From: an uncultured Chryseobacterium sp.
GTDB lineage: Bacteria > Bacteroidota > Bacteroidia > Flavobacteriales > Weeksellaceae
Reading direction: 5' to 3'
DNA length: 64,000 nucleotides
Assembly (NCBI GenBank): GCA_913775525.1
Contig: CAJYLH010000034.1
Location: 124,001-188,000 of the forward strand
Positions 1-8,088 of the stretch are shown one piece after another. Position numbers and translations under genes: made by a program. Within the stretch, counting starts at the first letter, position 1. Each line of letters starts with the position of its first letter. Under the pieces are notes generated by a model. The model was given only the letters and a program-made list of their open reading frames with translations. It ran no database searches and was not told where the DNA came from.

Positions 1-763
1 TATGGGAGCATTGCATGATGGCCATCTGTCCCTATATGCAGAAGCAAGAAAAAAAAATGACCTTGTGATATCCTCAGTGTTTGTCAATCCTACTCAGTTT
101 AACAATGCGGAAGATCTTGAAAAATATCCGAGAGATATTAAGAAAGATATTAAGATGCTGGAAGATTCCGGATTAGTGGACGCTGTATACATTCCTGAAG
201 TTATTGATATCTACCCTGAAAAAACGGAAAGCAAACCCTATGATTTCGGCGGATTAGAAGATGAAATGGAAGGAAAATCAAGACCGGGACATTTTGACGG
301 TGTAGGAACGGTTGTTGAAGAACTGCTCAGGCAGGTAAAACCTGACCATGCCTACTTCGGAGAAAAGGATTTTCAGCAACTCGCCATTATAAAAAAAATG
401 GTGGAAAATAAAAAACTTCCTGTAAGTATTCACGGCGTACCGATCTTCCGGGCAGAAAACGGACTGGCTTTAAGCTCACGAAACCAAAGACTTGATCCGG
501 AACGTAGAAAAGCTTCACGAATCATATATGAAACTTTAAAGGAAGTTAATAGTTGGTTCAGGGTATTAACCGTTCCTGAAATCAAAAGCAGGGTAAAAGA
601 TATTTTTGAAAACCAACGTGGTATGGAATTGGAATATTTCCTGATTGCCGACGAAAAGACTTTAAAAGAAACTGATTTTTTTTACAAAAATAAAAATTAC
701 CGGGCTTTTATTGTGGTAATAGTAGACGGAATAAGGCTTATTGACAATATGCATCTGGATTGA
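1..763 (+). CDS. panC: Pantothenate synthetase (pantoate-beta-alanine ligase), 5' end missing
   Basis: Joins pantoate and beta-alanine with ATP, the last step of pantothenate (CoA precursor) synthesis in the cytosol. The visible part opens with MGALHDGHLSL, the family's nucleotide-binding HxGH segment. FGEKDFQQL and, further on, a conserved stretch ending in GLALSSRNQRL follow. In E. coli PanC the MGxLHDGH segment starts near residue 30, so about 29 N-terminal residues lie before the window. Base 1 is the last base of the preceding codon, so the reading frame is open at the edge and the gene is truncated by the window, not broken. The C-terminal domain is complete and ends at 763, just before a hairpin shared with the convergent tRNA operon. 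Confidence 0.97.
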   Translation, partial: MGALHDGHLSLYAEARKKNDLVISSVFVNPTQFNNAEDLEKYPRDIKKDIKMLEDSGLVDAVYIPEVIDIYPEKTESKPYDFGGLEDEMEGKSRPGHFDGVGTVVEELLRQVKPDHAYFGEKDFQQLAIIKKMVENKKLPVSIHGVPIFRAENGLALSSRNQRLDPERRKASRIIYETLKEVNSWFRVLTVPEIKSRVKDIFENQRGMELEYFLIADEKTLKETDFFYKNKNYRAFIVVIVDGIRLIDNMHLD

Positions 764-766
764 CAC

Positions 767-798
767 AAAAAATCAAAGGCTTCTTGAGGAAGCCTTTG
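767..798 (-). terminator. Terminator of the tRNA operon, also behind panC
   Basis: A perfect 10-bp stem (774-783 with 789-798) has a 5-nt loop. Read on the minus strand it is followed by a run of T residues (773-767), so it fits an intrinsic terminator for the tRNA operon. It also lies 11 bp after the panC stop codon and may end that transcript. Confidence 0.75.
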
Positions 799-852
799 AA
801 ACACCAAATCACAAAATATTAATATGAAAAAAATTTACTTTTCAGTAAACTG

Positions 853-925
853 TGACCCGGCTGGGATTCGAACCCAGGACCCATACATTAAAAGTGTATT
901 GCTCTACCAGCTGAGCTACCGAGTC
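853..925 (-). tRNA. tRNA-Lys(TTT), copy 2
   Basis: The minus strand folds as a cloverleaf: acceptor stem GACTCGG/CCGGGTC with discriminator A, D arm AGCTCAGCTGGTAGAGC, anticodon loop CTTTTAA (anticodon TTT) and T arm with GGTTCGAATCC. The 3' CCA is not encoded. The 73 bases are identical to the copy at 1116-1188. It is the last gene of a Lys-Leu-Lys operon read on the minus strand. Confidence 0.97.
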
Positions 926-997
926 GGCCACAATTAATAATGATCAATATAAAATAAATTTTAATTCGTCAATATTAATTATTTCAAATTTTTGCAG

Positions 998-1080
998 TGC
1001 CTGCGACTGGACTCGAACCAGCACATCCTTAGGAAACCACCCCCTCAAGATGGCGTGTCTACCAATTTCACCACGCAGGC
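998..1080 (-). tRNA. tRNA-Leu(GAG)
   Basis: This is a class II tRNA of 83 bases on the minus strand with acceptor stem GCCTGCG/CGCAGGC and a short variable arm. The anticodon stem CCATC/GGTGG closes the loop TTGAGGG, giving anticodon GAG, which reads CUC/CUU codons. The T arm is GGTTCGAGTCC. CCA is not encoded. It lies between two identical tRNA-Lys genes. Confidence 0.95.
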
Positions 1081-1115
1081 AAATAAAATTACAAAATCCA
1101 GTAATTTTTTGCTTG

Positions 1116-1188
1116 TGACCCGGCTGGGATTCGAACCCAGGACCCATACATTAAAAGTGTATTGCTCTACCAGCTGAGCTACCGAGTC
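1116..1188 (-). tRNA. tRNA-Lys(TTT), copy 1
   Basis: Identical over 73 bases to the tRNA at 853-925, with anticodon TTT in loop CTTTTAA and no encoded CCA. It is the first gene of the minus-strand tRNA operon, 56 bp downstream of a promoter-like -33/-7 pair. Confidence 0.97.
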
Positions 1189-1243
1189 GGTCACTTTATT
1201 AATCAAGTTTTCATTAAAGTAATGTCCCTTGTTTTAAGTGGTG

Positions 1244-1272
1244 CAAAGATATAGCTTTTTTTTATTTCTCAA
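1244..1272 (-). promoter_or_regulatory. Promoter of the tRNA operon (Bacteroidetes -33/-7 type)
   Basis: On the minus strand TTG (1272-1270) is followed after 18 bp by TATCTTTG (1251-1244), a match to the Bacteroidetes consensus TTG/TAnnTTTG. The first tRNA begins about 55 bp downstream. Confidence 0.7.
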
Positions 1273-1305
1273 AACTTTTTTGCAAATTTGTTTAAAAAAA
1301 AATTC

Positions 1306-1821
1306 ATGATAATTTCACTTGTAGGATACATGGGAAGCGGCAAATCTCACATTTCCAAAATCTTAAGCGACAAACTTAGTTTCGGGCTGATTGACCTTGA
1401 TAAAGAGATTTCAAAAAGGAGTAAATTAACCATTCCTGAAATCTTTGAAAAGAAGGGAGAAATTTACTTCAGGAAACTGGAAAGAGAAGTTCTGGAAGAA
1501 ATTCTGGCTACTGAAGAAAATATCATCCTGAGCCTGGGCGGAGGTACACCTGTATACTACAACAATATGGAAATTATCAACCATAATTCAAAAAGTATTT
1601 TCCTTAAGGCCTCTGTCGCCACTTTATCTGAAAGGCTGCTTAAGCAAAAAGACAAAAGACCGCTTATTGCCCGTATTGCTGATGATGACCTGCCAGAATT
1701 CATAGCCAAACACCTGTTTGAGAGAAACGAATTCTATGGCAAATCCCAGTTCAGCATAAGTACTGATGCAAGGGTGCCTGAAGATATTGTTAGTGAAATT
1801 ATAGAAAAGCTCTATCATTAG
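1306..1821 (+). CDS. aroK: Shikimate kinase
   Basis: Phosphorylates shikimate to shikimate 3-phosphate with ATP in the aromatic amino acid pathway, in the cytosol. The P-loop GYMGSGKS is at residues 7-14. The shikimate-binding D (LIDLDKEI), FRKLE and GGGTP motifs follow, and the lid KDKRPL comes later. All are in the usual order for a 171-residue enzyme. The ATG at 1306 is preferred over an upstream in-frame TTG at 1288 because it places the P-loop at the normal distance from the N-terminus. The gene converges on the S4-protein gene, and a 14-bp hairpin at 1801-1832 covers both 3' ends. Confidence 0.95.
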   Translation: MIISLVGYMGSGKSHISKILSDKLSFGLIDLDKEISKRSKLTIPEIFEKKGEIYFRKLEREVLEEILATEENIILSLGGGTPVYYNNMEIINHNSKSIFLKASVATLSERLLKQKDKRPLIARIADDDLPEFIAKHLFERNEFYGKSQFSISTDARVPEDIVSEIIEKLYH

Positions 1822-1832
1822 AGCTTTTCTAT
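1801..1832. terminator. Bidirectional terminator covering both gene ends
   Basis: A perfect 14-bp inverted repeat (1801-1814 with 1819-1832) has a 4-nt loop. It includes the last codons and stop of aroK and the stop codon of the convergent S4-protein gene. The A/T-rich stem arms give a T run after the stem core in both directions. Confidence 0.7.
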
Positions 1833-2266
1833 GATCCTTCCTCTTCACTGTCTCCGCTTTCGCCGAAGAAATCATCCCAGTCAGTAAAGTCAGCGGCAAT
1901 ATCATTACCTACATAATCATCCATTTCCCTCCTGTCTTTTTTGGTAGGCCTTCCCTCTCCTTTTATTCTGTAATAGTCCTGGGAAGCTTTACGCAGTTTC
2001 AGGAGCTCATACTGTTCTTTATCTGTTACATCTTTGATATGAAGCGGTACCAATTTAGCTCCTATCCTGCTTTTAGGAATCTGCAATACTTTGATTTTAT
2101 AGTCGATCTGGTTTTTACGCACTTTAATTACATCACCTTCTTTTACCTCTTTAGATGATTTCACTACCGCATCACCAATAGCAACCCTGTTCTTTTTAAT
2201 TTCCTCCGCAGAAACTGTTCTCGTTTTATAGAAGCGAATACTCCATAAAAATTTATCTATTCTCAT
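1829..2266 (-). CDS. RNA-binding S4 domain protein, Hsp15 (HslR) family
   Basis: A small 145-residue protein that starts with an S4 fold: MRIDKFLWSIRFYKTRT at residues 1-17, then a GDAVVKSSKEVKEGD segment near residues 31-46. This matches the Hsp15/HslR group, whose E. coli member binds 50S subunits carrying a stranded nascent chain and helps recycle them. The C-terminus carries GRPTKKDRREMDD, typical of the family, and an acidic tail. It is a single gene converging on aroK. A TAnnTTTG element for the divergent lipoprotein gene sits just upstream. The family call is secure; the ribosome-recycling role is by analogy. Confidence 0.88.
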   Translation of the reverse strand: MRIDKFLWSIRFYKTRTVSAEEIKKNRVAIGDAVVKSSKEVKEGDVIKVRKNQIDYKIKVLQIPKSRIGAKLVPLHIKDVTDKEQYELLKLRKASQDYYRIKGEGRPTKKDRREMDDYVGNDIAADFTDWDDFFGESGDSEEEGS

Positions 2267-2275
2267 ATTTTTTTA

Positions 2276-2283
2276 TACTTTTG
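2276..2283 (+). promoter_or_regulatory. Possible -7 element for the FKBP-like lipoprotein gene
   Basis: TACTTTTG matches the Bacteroidetes -7 consensus TAnnTTTG and lies 37 bp before the ATG at 2321. No clear -33 TTG is seen at the right distance. Confidence 0.4.
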
Positions 2284-2320
2284 CCGTTATATTATTTGTA
2301 AAGTAATTAAAGTTTTTGAA

Positions 2321-3070
2321 ATGAAAAAAATATTTTTATATATCCTTGCAGGATCTTTGTGTTTCTCTGCCTGTAAAAAGGATGATGAAACCGAAACTTT
2401 TGTGGAGCCGGAAGACATCTCCGTCAGAAACTCATATGATGAGCAGGCCATCCAGAAGTTTATGGATGATAATTACCTGGATACCCAAGGAAATATAAAA
2501 GCTTTCAGCAGTACGGATGCTACTGATGACAACTACAAAAAACTTTCTGAACTCAACCCTGTAAAACTTCCATCAGGAGTTATCTATATCATCAGGGATG
2601 GAGCACAGCCTGCTACAGGAAAAACCATCGGAACCGATACCATGATCCGCACCATGATCAGAGGAAATTATTATCTTGCCACGGATACGGATGGAAAAGT
2701 AGCGTTTAATAATTCCTATTCCGGAACATTAATCAATACTATTGACGGACAAGGTTCTCCCGTAACGGATCCACTGTTTTATTATGTAAAAAATATTATT
2801 CTAACCAATGCCACTTCTGATGCAGCAAAGCAAAGAAGCTATTATGAAATAGAAGGATTCCAGGAAGCAATCAAATACTTCAAATCTTTCGATAACAAGC
2901 CGGATGGAGACGGGTATAATCTTCAGGGAGTTATTATTGTTCCTTCTAAAGCTGCTTTTGGCAGGGACGTCCATTATAATTATGTTGGCACATCATTACA
3001 GAACAGGTGTTTTGTATTCAATTTTCAGCTTTATAATGCTGTTACTCCAAGACCAACAAGTAATCAGTAA
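2321..3070 (+). CDS. Lipoprotein, probably FKBP-like
   Basis: A 249-residue exported protein. The signal peptide ends in the lipobox LCFSAC, so Cys18 should be lipidated and the protein membrane-anchored. The mature part resembles the flavobacterial lipoproteins annotated as FKBP-type peptidyl-prolyl isomerases: a PSGVIYIIRDG strand near residue 86, GTDTMIRTMIRGNYY, and a late segment with IIVPSKAAFGRD. Similarity to FKBP proper is weak and I cannot identify the full set of isomerase active-site residues, so activity is uncertain. It is a single gene closed by a strong terminator. Confidence 0.6.
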   Translation: MKKIFLYILAGSLCFSACKKDDETETFVEPEDISVRNSYDEQAIQKFMDDNYLDTQGNIKAFSSTDATDDNYKKLSELNPVKLPSGVIYIIRDGAQPATGKTIGTDTMIRTMIRGNYYLATDTDGKVAFNNSYSGTLINTIDGQGSPVTDPLFYYVKNIILTNATSDAAKQRSYYEIEGFQEAIKYFKSFDNKPDGDGYNLQGVIIVPSKAAFGRDVHYNYVGTSLQNRCFVFNFQLYNAVTPRPTSNQ

Positions 3071-3082
3071 TAGAAATAAAAT

Positions 3083-3115
3083 AAAAACGCTTCAGGAAAT
3101 TCTGAAGCGTTTTTT
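3083..3115. terminator. Bidirectional terminator
   Basis: A perfect 13-bp stem (3083-3095 with 3102-3114) has a 6-nt loop, with A and T runs forming its outer part. It separates the convergent lipoprotein and glutamate-synthase-like genes. Confidence 0.85.
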
Positions 3116-3119
3116 CTAT

Positions 3120-4637
3120 TTAGTACTTCGCATGTTGCCTCACATTTCCCAGTACATCGGGGAAGAAAAGATCGGAAAGATGGTCAAATTCATCACCTCT
3201 CATAAACATACTGGCATCAACTTCCTCATATGAGCTTCTTCCTGCCGCGGCAATAAGTTCGTTGCATGTATGAAGCGTATTCTTGTGAAAATGGTACACC
3301 CGCTCACTTTTATCGGTAACATCAAGCCCTTTAACGAGCATTTTATCCTGGGTTGCGACTCCGGTAGGACATTTATTATTATTACAGCGCAACGCCTGAA
3401 TACAGCCCAATGAAAACATGAATCCCCTTGCGTTGTTGCACATATCGGCTCCCATGGCGACAGCTCTTAAAATATCCAGGCTGGTGAGTACTTTTCCGCT
3501 GGCAATTACCCTAAGTTTTTTTCTCACATTATAACGGCTGAGAATTTTGTTTACGTAAATCAATGCAGGCTCCAGAGGCATTCCGACACCGTCTGAAAAT
3601 TCCGGAGGTGCCGCACCCGTTCCTCCTTCAGCACCATCGACAGTAATAAAATCCGGATAAATCTTTAAAACATTCATCTGAACACAAATATCTTCAAATT
3701 CTTTGGTGTCTCCTATACAGAGCTTAAAACCTACCGGCTTACCTCCCGAAAGATCCCGCAGTTGCTGAACAAACCTCAGTAAACCTGCAGCATCAGAAAA
3801 AGATGAATGGGCAGGAGGAGAAAGAACCGTAATTCCGGGGGTTACATGACGGATTTTGGCAATTTCCGGAGTATTTTTCACACCTGGCAAAACACCTCCA
3901 TGACCGGGCTTTGCTCCCTGAGACAACTTAATCTCAATCATTTTCACATTCGGAAGCGTAGAATACTTTTTGAATAGTTCAGGATTGAATTTCCCTTCAT
4001 CATCCCTGCATCCGAAGTATCCGGTACCGATCTGCCAGCAGAGATCCCCGCCTTCCATATGATAAGGCGAAATTCCTCCTTCCCCGGTATTGTGATAAAA
4101 ATTCCCTTTTTTTGCTCCCCGGTTCAGTGCAATCTGCGCACGGTCGCTCAGTGCTCCGAAACTCATCGCTGAAATATTCAGTAAAGAGGCATTATAAGGC
4201 TGTGTACATTGCTCCCCTCCTACCCATACTCTGGGAAGCTCTTCGGACGGCATTTTAGCATAAATGGAATGCTTGATGCCTTCATACTTCCTGTGGTTTA
4301 CTTCCAGCTGGGTTCCAAAAGGTACGGTGTCACCAAGATTTTTTGCCCGGCGGTAGACCGCGGAACGCTGATTGCGGGGGAAAGGTTTCCCGTCTGTCTC
4401 CCTTTCAATAAAATACTGCTGCATTTCCGGGGAAATACTTTCGAAAAAATACCGGAAGTATCCCAATACCGGGAAATTCCTCAAAATAGCATGCTTGGTT
4501 TGAGTCACATTATATACTCCAATCGCATAGATAATGGTGAGAAAAAAAGGAATCCACCAGTCTGCCTTAATTAAGAATGCAACGGCCCAGGCAACGGCTA
4601 CAATAATTGCGCCCCACAACAAAAATTTGTCTCTCAT
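3120..4637 (-). CDS. FMN-binding glutamate synthase family protein, membrane-anchored
   Basis: A 505-residue protein with two N-terminal membrane segments (about residues 5-25 and 28-45), then a domain like the FMN/glutamate-forming domain of glutamate synthase. Visible signatures are NTGEGGISPYH, the G-rich KPGHGGVLPG, VDGAEGGTGAAP and the CNNNKCPTGVATQ cluster region. It lacks the glutaminase domain, so it is not a classical GltB. Relatives are usually annotated as FMN-binding glutamate synthase family proteins, with the substrate unproven. The ATG at 4637 (MRDKFLLWG) is preferred to an upstream TTG at 4673. No partner GltD is nearby. Confidence 0.85.
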   Translation of the reverse strand: MRDKFLLWGAIIVAVAWAVAFLIKADWWIPFFLTIIYAIGVYNVTQTKHAILRNFPVLGYFRYFFESISPEMQQYFIERETDGKPFPRNQRSAVYRRAKNLGDTVPFGTQLEVNHRKYEGIKHSIYAKMPSEELPRVWVGGEQCTQPYNASLLNISAMSFGALSDRAQIALNRGAKKGNFYHNTGEGGISPYHMEGGDLCWQIGTGYFGCRDDEGKFNPELFKKYSTLPNVKMIEIKLSQGAKPGHGGVLPGVKNTPEIAKIRHVTPGITVLSPPAHSSFSDAAGLLRFVQQLRDLSGGKPVGFKLCIGDTKEFEDICVQMNVLKIYPDFITVDGAEGGTGAAPPEFSDGVGMPLEPALIYVNKILSRYNVRKKLRVIASGKVLTSLDILRAVAMGADMCNNARGFMFSLGCIQALRCNNNKCPTGVATQDKMLVKGLDVTDKSERVYHFHKNTLHTCNELIAAAGRSSYEEVDASMFMRGDEFDHLSDLFFPDVLGNVRQHAKY

Positions 4638-4991
4638 ATCACTTGGATTTTCATTTTCTAAAGATTGCTGCAAAATGCCTACCAGATCCCAAGAAAATAA
4701 GAATAATGGTATAGGGAAGTTATATTCCTTGGGTGTATCAATGTACAGAATAAAGGCCTTTGAGTTCTTTCATTAAAAATTCCAGTGACGAGTTTTTAGT
4801 TTAAAAGAAAAACCTTTATCAGATTATCATAAATTCCGTAAATCTTAAGCACCAAAGCAAATTCGTGAGCGGTTTTTCTATTGCAAATATATTACTGATG
4901 ACAGGTAATACTATTTTAAAATATCCAGGAGATCACTGTCGGATATAACTGAATGTTATTCCGCGCCTAAGAATGAAGCAGGTAAGTATTT
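4638..4991. other. Intergenic gap, 354 bp
   Basis: A+T-rich spacer between the starts of the glutamate-synthase-like gene and the end of mtaB. On the minus strand TATATTTG (4891-4884) fits a -7 element but is about 250 bp from the nearest start codon, which would imply a long leader. No gene, tRNA or clear hairpin was seen. Confidence 0.5.
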
Positions 4992-6338
4992 TTATATTTT
5001 CTCAAGAAACGTCTCAAAAGAACTCATGACTGATACCGTTCCGTCGGCTTCGATTTTCTCCAGTTTCAGGAACTCGATCTGATTGACAGAGGAAGGATCA
5101 AAATCTTTCTGAACCCTTACATAATTCTCAGTAAAACCGAACATCTTACCATCTTTGTTTTCATGCTCCCATAATACGGGCAGGGTCTTACCAAGCTGGT
5201 CCTGATAAAAAGCCATTTTTTTCTTCTCAGAAAGGATCCTGAGCATTTTATTTCTTTTCTTTCTTTCAGAAACAGGTATTATGCCTTCCATTCCGGCAGC
5301 TTCTGTATTTTCCCTTTCGGAATAGGTAAATACATGGAGATAGGTAATAGGAAGTTCATTCAGGAAATTATAGGTTTCCATAAAACGTTCTTCGGTTTCT
5401 CCCGGGAAGCCTACGATTACATCAACTCCAATAGCAGCATGAGGCATTACTTCACGGATTTTGCTTACTCTATTGCGATACAAACCGGTAAGGTAGCGGC
5501 GCTTCATCTTTTTAAGCAGATCATCGCTTCCCGACTGTAATGGGATATGAAAATGAGGCACGAAGCTTTTGCTTCTGGACACCAGTTCAATGCTTTCATC
5601 CTTCAGAAGGTTAGGCTCTATGGAAGAAATACGGATCCTTTCTATTCCGGTCACCTGGTCGAGCTCGGAAATAAGGTCGAGGAAAGTATGCTCATGTCTT
5701 TTATTCCCGAATTCCCCTTTACCATAATCCCCTATATTCACGCCGGTAAGAACGATTTCCTTAATATCCCTTGCTGCAATTTCGCGGGCATTATTCAGTA
5801 CGTTATCAATGGTGTCTGAACGTGAAATCCCTCTGGCCAGCGGAATCGTGCAATAAGTACATTTGTAATCACAGCCGTCCTGGACTTTCAGGAAAGCCCT
5901 GGTCCGGTCACCGATAGAGTAGCTCCCGATGAAAAAATCTGTTTCTTCAATCTCACAGGAGTGTACGGTTCCATTGCTTTCAGATTTTTCCAGATCGTCC
6001 AGATAACTGAGGATGTTGAATTTTTCTTTCGCCCCTAAAACGAGGTCTACACCGGTAATCTGTGAAATTTCCTCAGGTTTCAGCTGTGCATAGCAGCCAA
6101 CAATTACGACCAGTCCTTCAGGATTGGCTTTCATCGCTCTTTTTACATGAAGCTTACATTCCCGATCAGCATTTTCCGTTACCGAACAGGTGTTGATCAC
6201 ATATACATCTGCCTTATCATCAAAACTCACCTTATCGTATCCTGCATCCGTCAACTGACGGGCAATAGTAGATGTTTCCGCAAAATTCAATTTGCAGCCT
6301 AAGGTATGGTATGCGGCAGTTCTGTGAAAAGTAGACAT
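4992..6338 (-). CDS. mtaB: tRNA t6A37 methylthiotransferase MtaB
   Basis: A radical-SAM enzyme that adds a methylthio group to t6A37 of ANN-decoding tRNAs. The order is an N-terminal MTTase domain (HTLGCKLNFAET, VINTCSVT, VVIVGCYAQ supplying three cluster cysteines), a radical-SAM core with DGCDYKCTYCTIPLARG (CxxxCxxC), and a C-terminal TRAM-like region with FTENYVRVQK. The 448-residue length is normal. The ATG at 6338 is chosen over a TTG at 6365. TATCTTTG at 6370-6363, on the minus strand, is a good -7 element 25 bp upstream. Confidence 0.94.
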   Translation of the reverse strand: MSTFHRTAAYHTLGCKLNFAETSTIARQLTDAGYDKVSFDDKADVYVINTCSVTENADRECKLHVKRAMKANPEGLVVIVGCYAQLKPEEISQITGVDLVLGAKEKFNILSYLDDLEKSESNGTVHSCEIEETDFFIGSYSIGDRTRAFLKVQDGCDYKCTYCTIPLARGISRSDTIDNVLNNAREIAARDIKEIVLTGVNIGDYGKGEFGNKRHEHTFLDLISELDQVTGIERIRISSIEPNLLKDESIELVSRSKSFVPHFHIPLQSGSDDLLKKMKRRYLTGLYRNRVSKIREVMPHAAIGVDVIVGFPGETEERFMETYNFLNELPITYLHVFTYSERENTEAAGMEGIIPVSERKKRNKMLRILSEKKKMAFYQDQLGKTLPVLWEHENKDGKMFGFTENYVRVQKDFDPSSVNQIEFLKLEKIEADGTVSVMSSFETFLEKI

Positions 6339-6362
6339 GGATAACTCCTGATTTTTAGGGTG

Positions 6363-6370
6363 CAAAGATA
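6363..6370 (-). promoter_or_regulatory. -7 element for mtaB
   Basis: TATCTTTG on the minus strand fits TAnnTTTG and lies 25 bp before the chosen ATG. No matching -33 TTG was found. Confidence 0.45.
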
Positions 6371-6508
6371 ATACTTTTAACGTTAATACTCTATTGATAC
6401 CTTCTATGGACTGTTATATAAGGTATTTATCTGTCAGGATTTTAAGCAGAACAGAAGCTTTTCGATTAATGAAGCGCTTCATCCTGAAATTCATCCCGGA
6501 CCTGAGGG

Positions 6509-7066
6509 CTATTCTGATAGCAAACCGGAGGAATTTTCAAACAACGGATCACCGGAAAATTTACTTTTCATTTCCACATTGAATTCTTGAGATTTATTAC
6601 GGGCTACAGAAAGCGTTTTCCAGTCTTCATTCTTCAGCATCTTAGCGATATAGATGATCTGACCGATATGGTACGGATAATGCGCAAGCTGGCGCAGAAC
6701 GGCATCAAGGACGGAATGCGCCTCACCCCGTATATAAACGGTTGCATGAATATTTTCATCATTGATCTGATCCAGTGCAACAAAAAGGCAGTCCCAGCCT
6801 TTTTCCCAAGATTCTAAAATTTCATTTTTGGTCGTAAAATTATTGATAAACTCTTCATCCCGGTTGCGCCAGTCTTTTTCGCCGTCTTCCATTAAAAAAT
6901 CGGTCCACCTGGAAAGCATGTTTCCGGCAATATGCTTTACGATTACTGCTATCGAATTGCTTTCTTCATTATACTGCCAGAACATCTGCTCTTCCGAAAG
7001 CTGTGCGAAGGTGCGGTCTCCAAGTGATTTGTAATACTGAAATCGTTTTTTAAACAGGTCTTTCAT
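6509..7066 (-). CDS. DinB-like protein (DUF1572 type)
   Basis: A 185-residue protein with the four-helix DinB/YfiT-like pattern. His residues that usually bind a divalent metal are in VKHIAGNMLSRW (near residue 46) and LRQLAHYPYHIGQIIYIAKML (near residue 135). The overall match is to the DUF1572 group. Proteins of this fold include thiol-dependent transferases, but the substrate here is unknown. The ATG at 7066 is preferred over a TTG at 7084. It stands alone between mtaB and a palindromic repeat. Confidence 0.78.
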   Translation of the reverse strand: MKDLFKKRFQYYKSLGDRTFAQLSEEQMFWQYNEESNSIAVIVKHIAGNMLSRWTDFLMEDGEKDWRNRDEEFINNFTTKNEILESWEKGWDCLFVALDQINDENIHATVYIRGEAHSVLDAVLRQLAHYPYHIGQIIYIAKMLKNEDWKTLSVARNKSQEFNVEMKSKFSGDPLFENSSGLLSE

Positions 7067-7148
7067 AACATTTGTTTTGATCAAAGTTAAGCATTAAAAC
7101 CGGCTGTTTTTGAATTGGTGCAGGTAAATTTCCTCATGCCCTGAATCC

Positions 7149-7260
7149 TAGCCCCGATTGGAGCATTTGTCTGAGCTCATTTTTGTGTTTCGGGCGGCGG
7201 CAAAGCCGCCGCCCGAAACACAAAAATAGCGAGTGCGGAAAGCGGGAAAAAGCTCCTGAA
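7149..7260. repeat. Palindromic intergenic repeat element with a 23-bp perfect stem
   Basis: The core is a perfect 23-bp inverted repeat (7179-7201 with 7205-7227) closed by an AAA loop, with the G+C-rich centre CGGGCGGCGGC. It is flanked by AGCCCCGATTGGAGC on the left and AGCGGGAAAAAGCTCC on the right, and these partly pair with each other (GGAGC/GCTCC, CCCG/CGGG). I recall similar AGCCCCGAT...AGCGGGA...GCTCC elements scattered between genes in Flavobacteriia, so this is probably one copy of a dispersed family. It may also act as a terminator. No protein is encoded. Confidence 0.7.
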
Positions 7261-7290
7261 CAATACTTTATTGATACCGGATCCTCAATA

Positions 7291-8088
7291 TTACTTGATA
7301 TTCGTGAGGTTGCCGCAGAGGTTCTCCAGATGGAATATTTTATGAAACGGGCTTCTGACCTCCCTGAGCTGCTCTTTATCCTGGATAAATGTATACCGGG
7401 ACGCCAGGGAATTCATATCCGATACGATTACAAGCCAGCATTCATCCACCGAAGAATCGTAATAAGGAAATTTCTCGTTTTTCTTCTCGATCAGCTCCAT
7501 GATTTTCTCGGAACAGAGTTCGTCGAAGAGGTTCATATTGTATTCATGGGTGATGAAGACGTTCCTTCGGTGAAAGGATTTCCTGAGGTTTCTGACATGT
7601 CCCACAGGCTTGTTCTTGCGGATGCTTTTATCAATGGAGAGAATGATTTCCTGCTGATCTTCGGGATGGTGAAATTTGAGGTTGGGCTGAAACTCCAAAA
7701 AATAAACACCACGATATTTCGTAGTGTTCTCCTGTTCCAATAGTATTTCTGCCTGACGGAATATTTTATTAAGGTTGCTCTCCATTTTTTTCATTTCCAA
7801 ATGGTTGATCACTTCCGTTAATTCAATTCCAATTTTTTTGTCGTCCAGCGTGGCAATGAAATCCGGACTTTCACAGGTAAGGTCCTCAAACTTTACCCTG
7901 GGAAAATGATGCATAAAAGCATTCAGTAGTAAAATTTCAGATTTTTTCCTGTACTTCTCCCTGTCATGCAGGGATGACTCATCTATGGCACGGTGGTATT
8001 TCTCTATCGGCTTCTTCTTAAGATGCCGGTTCAGATAGTATAAACTGAGATTTTTAATTAAATCTTCATCAGAAAATGCTTTTTTCAT
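7291..8088 (-). CDS. Unknown protein with a PD-(D/E)XK-nuclease-like core
   Basis: A 265-residue protein I cannot assign to a named family. Residues near 86-106 read ESPDFIATLDDKKIGIELTE, which has the spacing of a PD-(D/E)xK fold: PDF, a turn, then a strand with IELT, where T takes the place of the usual lysine. A Tyr/Phe-rich strand (YRGVYFLEFQPNLKF) follows. The first 70 residues are basic and helical. The ATG at 8088 (MKKAFSDEDL) is preferred to an upstream start at 8157. The gene is a singleton between the repeat element and a divergent GT35 gene. Nuclease activity is an inference from one motif. Confidence 0.6.
   Translation of the reverse strand: MKKAFSDEDLIKNLSLYYLNRHLKKKPIEKYHRAIDESSLHDREKYRKKSEILLLNAFMHHFPRVKFEDLTCESPDFIATLDDKKIGIELTEVINHLEMKKMESNLNKIFRQAEILLEQENTTKYRGVYFLEFQPNLKFHHPEDQQEIILSIDKSIRKNKPVGHVRNLRKSFHRRNVFITHEYNMNLFDELCSEKIMELIEKKNEKFPYYDSSVDECWLVIVSDMNSLASRYTFIQDKEQLREVRSPFHKIFHLENLCGNLTNIK

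Noticed and set aside
944..1177. Two short ORFs, one per strand, over the tRNA cluster
   Set aside because: They are made of tRNA sequence read as codons; the cloverleaf structures explain the region.
7183..7743. A 186-codon plus-strand ORF
   Set aside because: It starts inside the palindromic repeat and runs antisense to the 265-residue minus-strand gene, which has a better start and a recognisable core motif.
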